64,000 bases of DNA, from the NCBI RefSeq assembly GCF_900088825.1, contig NZ_LT592170.1:1682109-1746108 (forward strand). Direction: 5' to 3'. Made by a program: the position numbers and the translations under genes. This DNA comes from Thiomonas delicata. GTDB taxonomy: Bacteria > Pseudomonadota > Gammaproteobacteria > Burkholderiales > Burkholderiaceae_C. The notes under the pieces are model-generated. The model searched no databases. It saw only the letters and a list, made by a program, of their open reading frames with translations, and was not told where the DNA came from. Below, piece after piece: positions 63,483 to 64,000 of the stretch (positions within the stretch are counted from its first letter, which is position 1; each line of letters opens with the position of its first letter).

Positions 63483-64000
63483 TCAGCGCGCCGAGATCGA
63501 GCCGGGGGCCATCGTCCCCGCCTGGTGGCTCGCCACGGGCGCGTCGCCGGCCTCGGTGCCATGCACCGCATGCTCCGTGGCATGTTTGCGATAGCGCATG
63601 AAAGCCGCCACCGCCTGCAAGGGGCCGGTGCGCTCGTGCGCGGGAAGCGCAAGCACCCGCACCCCGTATTCAGCGATGAACATGGCCAGGGTCAGGGGTG
63701 CGGTCAGCGCGTTGGCGAACAAGGCCCATATCGCCGGCGGCGCGGTGAGGAACAGCGTCGTCGACGTCAGCGCCATGAGCGTGAAAAACAGGGTCCAGGC
63801 CCAGGTGACGCCGCGCGTGTAGCGCGAGGTGCGCGGGGTGATGCGGCCTTCGTGTGCCACCAGCGCCAGGCGCGTGATCAGGGCCGTCTGGCCGCGCCGC
63901 AGGCTGTTGCCGAAAACCACGGCGAGCAGCACCATCGGGCCGGCGCTTTGGGCCAGATAGCCCCAGCGGTAGTGTTGCAGCAGCACATCGCGACCAAGCC
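63483..64000 (-). CDS. small integral-membrane protein, 5' end beyond window edge
   Basis: About 167 visible residues with three or four hydrophobic segments (GPMVLLAVVFGNSL; WAWTLFFTLMALTSTTLFL; IWALFANALTAPLTLAMFI). The frame is open up to the right edge (residues LGRD precede the first visible GTG), so the start is not shown. A short C-terminal region is Ala/His-rich. It lies 40 nt from the ligase gene on the same strand and looks like part of the pigment operon; I assign no function. Confidence 0.7.
   Translation of the reverse strand, partial: LGRDVLLQHYRWGYLAQSAGPMVLLAVVFGNSLRRGQTALITRLALVAHEGRITPRTSRYTRGVTWAWTLFFTLMALTSTTLFLTAPPAIWALFANALTAPLTLAMFIAEYGVRVLALPAHERTGPLQAVAAFMRYRKHATEHAVHGTEAGDAPVASHQAGTMAPGSISAR

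Noticed and set aside
1-64000. CRISPR array, tRNA or rRNA genes
   Set aside because: No regularly spaced direct repeats were seen, and I recognised no tRNA or rRNA sequence on either strand by eye; a covariance-model search would be decisive.

Overview
The window is very GC-rich, densely coding DNA from a Gram-negative proteobacterium. The gene neighbourhoods ilvE / small zinc-ribbon gene / waaF, lplT / alr / radA and yebC / purD are ones I associate with betaproteobacteria of the order Burkholderiales. A Thiomonas-like or related facultatively anaerobic organism would fit, but the genus is a guess. I see no rRNA, tRNA or CRISPR array.

Layout. Bases 1-8.3 kb hold the 3' end of parC, a RidA-family gene, a YjdF-like membrane protein, an SDR, a Ca2+-type P-ATPase and rhlE. 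Bases 8.8-15.0 kb, all on the minus strand, form a nitrate-respiration block: narX, narL, two NarK transporters and a nitroreductase, without narGHJI. Bases 15.1-19.0 kb hold a solute-binding protein and an EF-hand protein, divergent from a two-component system across a perfect palindrome. Bases 19.0-25.0 kb hold waaF, a zinc ribbon, an orphan hicB with a decayed hicA, ilvE, an SbmA/BacA-like ABC transporter, doxX and a broken MocR-type regulator. Bases 25.3-34.8 kb hold a diguanylate cyclase, radA (with an in-frame palindromic insertion), alr, lplT, a TlpA-like thioredoxin, a DMT exporter, a glutathione peroxidase and glcF. Bases 34.8-47.0 kb hold glcE, glcD, a PAP2 phosphatase, fnr, an intact IS1595-type element with target duplication, a Y-family polymerase, purD, yebC, a HerA-like ATPase and a MASE2-GGDEF cyclase.

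The most notable region is 47.3 kb to the right edge. Two convergent operons together look like an aryl-polyene (xanthomonadin-type) pigment pathway. The plus-strand operon encodes a flavin halogenase-like enzyme, a chorismatase (XanB2-type, supplying hydroxybenzoate), a MipA-type outer-membrane protein, an acyltransferase and a glycosyltransferase. The minus-strand operon encodes an aryl/acyl ligase, two hotdog dehydratases, a ketosynthase with a partner that lacks the nucleophile, a ketoreductase, a lysophospholipid-type acyltransferase, a LolA-like carrier, an MMPL exporter, a polysaccharide-deacetylase-like protein and, at its end, a Kef/CPA2-type antiporter. Many of its genes overlap by 4-11 nt. 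Acyl carrier proteins are not visible and may lie beyond the right edge.

The regulatory and transport genes fit together: fnr and narXL suggest oxygen and nitrate control of the narK genes, and two GGDEF proteins indicate c-di-GMP signalling. Small decay and insertion events (hicA, the MocR remnant, the radA palindrome, the IS) mark the mobile or eroding parts of an otherwise housekeeping region.
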